Origin: S012-113 sp965368405
Lineage (GTDB): Bacteria > Bacteroidota > Bacteroidia > Cytophagales > Cyclobacteriaceae
DNA: 27,049 bases
NCBI GenBank assembly: GCA_965368405.1
Contig: CBDUMS010000049.1
Location: 1-27,049 of the forward strand
Direction of reading: 5' to 3'
Translations under genes and position numbers: made by a program
Shown here: piece by piece, positions 23,562-27,049 of the stretch
Layout of the letters: the number at the start of each line of letters is the position of its first letter
Numbering within the stretch: the first letter of the stretch is position 1
Notes under the pieces: generated by a model
Databases searched by the model: none
The model's input: only the letters and a program-made list of their open reading frames with translations
Told to the model about the DNA's origin: nothing

Positions 23562-24473
23562 ATGTATCGTTTTAAACATATTCTTGCCGAGCTCAACCTG
23601 GATCATGCCGATACCGCAGTAGTAGAGTTTACCTCTATGCTGAGCCATCTTACCCAGTCTACTGAATTATATTTCTCACACGTTCAATCGCATTTACATG
23701 CGAGGGAAGAACTTCCTATGGACGATGATGTTCTACTTCCAACACAAGAGGAAGTTGCTAAAGAAATAATTCAAAAATTACTAAAAGCGAAGTATCGAGG
23801 TAACCCGGGAACCAAGATGGAACTCCTAATAAAAGAGGGGCATCAACTTAGATTTCTACTAGGTCAAATCAAGGACCATAATATCGATTTGATGATTGTA
23901 GGGAGAGAGCCGCATTCAACGGTATCTCGTAAATTACCTATTAAACTGGCTAGAAAAGCACCTTGCTCGATATTAATCGTACCCGAAGATGCGAAGCCTA
24001 AAATTACAAGTATAATTGTTCCAATTGATTTTTCGCACCACGCAAAGGATGCTGTAGAAGAGGCTGTAACCTTAGCGATATCCGTTGGTCTCTATAAGAT
24101 TACCTTACTGCATTTGTTCAAGCTTCCTTCTGGTTATTCCAAAACAGGTAAGTGCGAAGATGAGTTTTGTGAGATTATGAAAAAGAATGCCCAAGAAGAA
24201 TATGAGTACTTTATTGATGACATTGATTTCAAGGGTTTAGAATTAATCTTTCACATCGGCCATGACGAACACCTAGCCCATGGTATTCTTCAAGAGATTA
24301 AAGACCAAAAAGGTGATTTAATCGTGGTTGGAGCCAGAGGTCGTGATGCTGGTGCAGGTGTTTTAATGGGCAGTATTACCGAAGACCTAATCGCACATTC
24401 GCCCATCCCTATTCTCGCTGTAAAGGATAAAGGGAAAGGAATGACCTTTTTTGAGTCGATACTGAAACTCTAA
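23562..24473 (+). CDS. Tandem-domain universal stress protein (UspA family)
   Basis: A 303-residue cytoplasmic protein made of two Usp domains. Domain 1 (about 1-145) opens with KHILAELNLDHAD and closes with SILIVPED but lacks the nucleotide-binding glycine pattern: it has VGREPHSTVSRKLP instead. Domain 2 (about 148-288) opens with SIIVPIDFSHHA and carries the full ATP-binding signature G257-AR-G260-nine residues-G270-S271 (GARGRDAGAGVLMGS), then IPILAVKD. Known: such proteins bind ATP and act in stress survival; a direct reaction is not established. A well-formed promoter lies about 60 bases upstream. The stop is 4 bases from the convergent OsmC gene's stop, with a weak hairpin across the junction. 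Confidence 0.93.
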   Translation: MYRFKHILAELNLDHADTAVVEFTSMLSHLTQSTELYFSHVQSHLHAREELPMDDDVLLPTQEEVAKEIIQKLLKAKYRGNPGTKMELLIKEGHQLRFLLGQIKDHNIDLMIVGREPHSTVSRKLPIKLARKAPCSILIVPEDAKPKITSIIVPIDFSHHAKDAVEEAVTLAISVGLYKITLLHLFKLPSGYSKTGKCEDEFCEIMKKNAQEEYEYFIDDIDFKGLELIFHIGHDEHLAHGILQEIKDQKGDLIVVGARGRDAGAGVLMGSITEDLIAHSPIPILAVKDKGKGMTFFESILKL

Positions 24474-24476
24474 TAT

Positions 24477-24496
24477 CCTAGACCATACTAGGTTTT
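24477..24496 (+). terminator. Weak hairpin with T-tract after the universal stress protein gene
   Basis: CCTAG (24477-24481) pairs with CTAGG (24488-24492) around a six-base loop and is followed by TTTT. The 5-bp stem is short for a terminator. It overlaps the stop of the convergent OsmC gene. Confidence 0.3.
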
Positions 24497-24858
24497 ACTG
24501 CTGCAATTGATGGTACCACGTTAAAGCTGGGTGGTTTTAATAAGTGTTGCTTTACGGGACACTGGTTTACCACATTAACAATTGCGGCTTTGTACTTTTC
24601 CGGAAAATCAGATGGTAATTCTATATGAATATCGATGTCCTCTACTTGGTTTGTAAATTGGTCATAATTCATTTTTTGAATAATACGTAATCCATCCAAC
24701 GATAGCCCTCGCTGTTGCATAAAGGCTTGCACAAAAACAGCGGAACACATTCCTGCTGTTGCTAAGAAGATCAGAAAAGGAGACACGTCCATAGTAATCT
24801 CCTGAGTACCTAAATAGGGCACGATTCTTCCGTTTTCAAACTTAATTTCAATATTCAT
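24478..24858 (-). CDS. OsmC-family protein
   Basis: A 126-residue member of the OsmC/Ohr superfamily, in which two cysteines reduce organic peroxides with thiols. Seen: the strand-helix segment SPFLIFLATAGMCSAVFVQA carrying Cys38 and the second cysteine in NQCPVKQHL (Cys100), both in the positions expected of the peroxidatic and resolving residues. It is slightly short compared with full OsmC proteins, with little sequence before the first beta-hairpin, so it fits the shorter OsmC-like group whose substrates are less certain. It converges with the universal stress protein gene, and the two may be linked in stress defence, though they lie on opposite strands. On the minus strand TTACTTTG at 24896-24889 (one mismatch to TAnnTTTG) is a possible -7 element about 30 bases upstream of the start. 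Confidence 0.85.
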   Translation of the reverse strand: MNIEIKFENGRIVPYLGTQEITMDVSPFLIFLATAGMCSAVFVQAFMQQRGLSLDGLRIIQKMNYDQFTNQVEDIDIHIELPSDFPEKYKAAIVNVVNQCPVKQHLLKPPSFNVVPSIAAVKPSMV

Positions 24859-25043
24859 CGAGTTCTAATTTTGTCTTAAATCTTATTGCAAAGTAATGGG
24901 TATATAAAAGTTTCTTTAGTAACCTGAATTACATAAAACCTAATATTCTTGACCTCTAAAGGCTGTGATTTTGCTCTCGTTGTTGCAACATTAGATCAGC
25001 CATTTTCTAGGATTTAAATGATATTATTTATAACTTTCCTATC

Positions 25044-25964
25044 ATGCGGAAATTTGTGCTCATTACAGTTGCAATATTTGCGGGAAGTTTTCTTTCTTTT
25101 TACAGTTACGCACAACAAGACCCACTCTACTCTCAATACCTTTTTAATCAGCAAGTTATCAATCCTGCTTACACAGGAATTAATAATAATACCAATGTAA
25201 CGGCCATCTCTCGCCTTCAATGGCTAGGTGGTGTTGATGGAAACCCTTTAACCAATTCTCTTGGCTTGCAAACCTCTCTTGTTAATAATAAGGTCGGCTT
25301 AGGAGCACTCTTTGTTCAAGACAAATTAGGGGTGGCTAATAATTTTGAGTTTCATGTTTCTGGGTCCTATAAAATCTTTTGGGCCGATAAAGTATTTGCA
25401 TTTGGGATGCAAGGTGGTTTGATTAATGTGAATTACAACTTTAGTGACTTGCGTTTGCGATCAGCCGGTGATCCAGCATTTAACTCAAGCGGAATTTCTA
25501 GTTCGCAGCCCAATATAGGAGCTGGCATGGCGTTTATGAGCGATAAGATGTTTATAGGCCTTTCTGCACCTCGATTATTAAATACGGATTTCTCCGATGG
25601 GGCTACTTCAAATCTGCGGTATCGAAGGCATTTTTATGGTTCCTTTTCTTATATCCTTCAGCTCAATAGTGTTCTTAAACTAAAACCGGGAGCTTTACTT
25701 CGATCTGTTGAAGGGGCTCCTATATCTTATGACGTTTCGGCACTGCTCTTAATTAATAATATATTCTGGACAGGGGCTTATACAAGAAATTTTGATTCCG
25801 TAGGGCTTGTCTTTCAAATAGATTACCTAAACGCATATCGCTTCGGGTATAATTTTGAGTATCAGGCCTTTGATGGGTTTGGACAGTATACAACGCATGA
25901 GTTTATGCTGAGCGTCGATTTAGCTCTATTTGGAGCACAAGATGTCTTTCAGCGATATTTCTAA
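25044..25964 (+). CDS. PorP/SprF-type outer-membrane protein of type IX secretion
   Basis: A 306-residue outer-membrane beta-barrel protein. A signal peptide ends at SYA before QQDPLYSQYLF. The mature N-terminus QDPLYSQYLFNQQVINPAYT is the hallmark of the PorP/SprF family. Further family segments are the Trp-rich turn SRLQWLGGVDG, GLGALFVQDKLG, and the C-terminal strands up to FMLSVDLALF. Known: PorP/SprF proteins take part in type IX secretion, and in Bacteroidota they often lie directly after or before the gene of a large secreted protein, to whose surface anchoring they contribute. Here the next gene begins 15 bases downstream and encodes a secreted beta-helix protein, which fits that pattern. 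The 185 bases upstream hold TAACTTTC at 25031-25038, too close to the ATG to be a standard promoter. Confidence 0.93.
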   Translation: MRKFVLITVAIFAGSFLSFYSYAQQDPLYSQYLFNQQVINPAYTGINNNTNVTAISRLQWLGGVDGNPLTNSLGLQTSLVNNKVGLGALFVQDKLGVANNFEFHVSGSYKIFWADKVFAFGMQGGLINVNYNFSDLRLRSAGDPAFNSSGISSSQPNIGAGMAFMSDKMFIGLSAPRLLNTDFSDGATSNLRYRRHFYGSFSYILQLNSVLKLKPGALLRSVEGAPISYDVSALLLINNIFWTGAYTRNFDSVGLVFQIDYLNAYRFGYNFEYQAFDGFGQYTTHEFMLSVDLALFGAQDVFQRYF

Positions 25965-25979
25965 TTAAAGAATAGCAAT

Positions 25980-27049
25980 ATGAAAAAGTTAATAATGGTC
26001 TGCCTAGTTTTAATAACGACTCCGTTTATTGTAATATCTCAAAACTTGCTTGTTGCCAATAATAATCCGGGAGCTGGGTCGGGGGTTAATGTGTTTACTG
26101 GGGCCACGGCTTTACAAGACGCTCATGCGGCCGCAGTCAATGGTGATATAATTTATGTGGTTCCTAGTCAGGTTTCGTATGGGACTATGACTATTTCAAA
26201 AGAGCTCACCATATTCGGAATTGGTTTTCGACCAACTAAAGACCTTGCCAATAAGTCGGTATTAAATCAAATTAATCTTAATTCGTCTAATGTGACACTG
26301 TCCGGCTTAATTGTTGAAGGTGACATTGATGTTGGGATATCATTGAGCGGTGTTACATTATCTAATATCACTATAGAAAACTCAAGATTTGGTAGAGTTG
26401 AGATGGCTAGCGCTAATGGCGTAACATTGAATAATCTATTGGCACGAAATAATATTGTTGAGGGGAATGGAGGAGTAGCGACCAGTTTTTTATTATACGT
26501 TACTTCGAATGTGACTATAACCAATAACATTATTTTTACCTCATGTTGTACCGCGCCATCAATGCGAGTAACAGGTGCTATGATAACCTATAACACTTTT
26601 ATTAGTGATAATAGAGGGATTGATGCAGAACTGGATAATAATACCTTCGATCACAATATATTCTATGGCACCAATCTTACCCTGCAATCAACCTCAGATG
26701 GTAATGTTTGGACTAATAATATAAGTTTTGGTTCATCAGGGCTAGTTTTTGGAGCTGGAGCAGGGAGCAATGGCACCATTTCTGGAAATATAGAAAACAT
26801 GGATCCCCTTTTCACTGATGTTCCAATAACAAGAAATTGGAGTGATTCACATGATTTTACGTTACAGGCAGGTTCTCCTGCGCTATCAACAGCCCCTCTT
26901 AATTTAACTACAGAAGACATGGGACCTTCTGGTGGGCCAACACCTTTTGATCCAGAAGGTAATCTATTACCGTTGATTCAGTCAGTAACAATTCCGTCGG
27001 TCATACCTGCAGGAACAGATTTACCGGTAACCATTAAAGCCAAAGGAAA
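25980..27049 (+). CDS. Secreted right-handed beta-helix protein, 3' end beyond window
   Basis: From ATG 25980 the frame stays open to the right edge (356 codons), so the gene is partial. A signal peptide (KKLIMVCLVLITTPFIVIS, cleavage before QN) is followed by LQDAHAAAVNGDIIYVVPSQ, a typical first turn of parallel beta-helix proteins. Many Asn-, Thr- and Ser-rich repeats of 20-25 residues then appear (LSGLIVEGDIDVGISLSGVT, NITIENSRFG, NVTITNNIIF, NNTFDHNIFYGT), as in pectate-lyase-like folds. Near residue 300 the pattern FTLQAGSPALS, then a switch to VTIPSVIPAGTDLPVTIKAK, marks the end of the helix and the start of a beta-sandwich-like domain. No catalytic residues are identified. Placement right after PorP/SprF suggests type IX secretion, but the C-terminal signal lies outside the window. 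The product may be an adhesin or polysaccharide-active enzyme. Confidence 0.83.
   Translation, partial: MKKLIMVCLVLITTPFIVISQNLLVANNNPGAGSGVNVFTGATALQDAHAAAVNGDIIYVVPSQVSYGTMTISKELTIFGIGFRPTKDLANKSVLNQINLNSSNVTLSGLIVEGDIDVGISLSGVTLSNITIENSRFGRVEMASANGVTLNNLLARNNIVEGNGGVATSFLLYVTSNVTITNNIIFTSCCTAPSMRVTGAMITYNTFISDNRGIDAELDNNTFDHNIFYGTNLTLQSTSDGNVWTNNISFGSSGLVFGAGAGSNGTISGNIENMDPLFTDVPITRNWSDSHDFTLQAGSPALSTAPLNLTTEDMGPSGGPTPFDPEGNLLPLIQSVTIPSVIPAGTDLPVTIKAKG

Noticed and set aside
24981..24990. Perfect 10-bp palindrome TGTTGCAACA upstream of PorP/SprF
   Set aside because: Roughly two dozen such 10-bp palindromes are expected by chance in a window this size, and no second copy supports an operator.
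25031..25038. TAACTTTC resembling a -7 element
   Set aside because: It lies only 6 bases before the PorP/SprF start codon, so a transcript from it would begin at or after the ATG.
1..27049. Mobile elements, CRISPR arrays, toxin-antitoxin, anti-phage systems, tRNA or rRNA genes
   Set aside because: No transposase, integrase, repeat array, cloverleaf or defence-type domain was found; intergenic gaps are all under 200 bases.

Overview
The window comes from a member of the Bacteroidota, most likely a gliding or marine Cytophagales-type bacterium. The indicators are a PorP/SprF type IX secretion protein, a DUF5686 outer-membrane protein with a carboxypeptidase-regulatory-like N-domain, a DUF5118/DUF5117-type zinc metalloprotease, three DUF4252 proteins beside an ECF sigma factor, moderately AT-rich DNA, weak ribosome-binding sites and TAnnTTTG-like promoter elements. 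No rRNA, tRNA, CRISPR array, insertion sequence or phage gene was seen. Coding density is high: the longest gene-free stretch is about 185 bases, so nothing over 300 bases is unexplained.

Left part (1-10.1 kb). A truncated membrane fatty-acid hydroxylase/sterol desaturase gene (minus strand) diverges from a small four-helix membrane protein. Then comes a tight plus-strand cluster: parE-parC (topoisomerase IV, overlapping by 4 bases), a TrmH/SpoU-type RNA methyltransferase and a SanA/DUF218 membrane protein (each starting with TTG 5 bases after the preceding stop), followed by a DUF5686 outer-membrane protein.

Middle part (10.1-17.7 kb). A seven-gene minus-strand cluster reads, in transcription order, ECF sigma factor, membrane anti-sigma-like protein, three tandem DUF4252 secreted proteins, then a BcrA-type ABC ATPase and its ABC-2 permease. 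Overlaps or tiny gaps link most of these genes. One internal hairpin plus T-tract sits between the second and third DUF4252 genes, and an ECF-type promoter candidate lies just upstream of the sigma gene. This is the most system-like part of the window: an apparently self-regulated envelope stress or envelope-sensing regulon with an exporter attached. Divergent from it is a large periplasmic zinc metalloprotease, convergent with a small secreted protein of unknown function across a good intrinsic terminator.

Right part (17.7-27 kb). A small OmpA-domain protein is followed by the mnmH-selD pair (selenium modification of tRNA wobble uridine, with a cysteine-type SelD), a MaoC-type hydratase, an outer-membrane-type gene on the minus strand that is broken by a one-base frameshift near 21225, glutaminyl-tRNA synthetase, a tandem universal stress protein with a good candidate promoter, a convergent OsmC-family gene, and finally PorP/SprF followed 15 bases later by a secreted right-handed beta-helix protein that runs off the right edge.

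Most assignments rest on motifs read directly in the translations. Functions of the DUF families, the four-helix protein and the small secreted protein are unknown or inferred from context.
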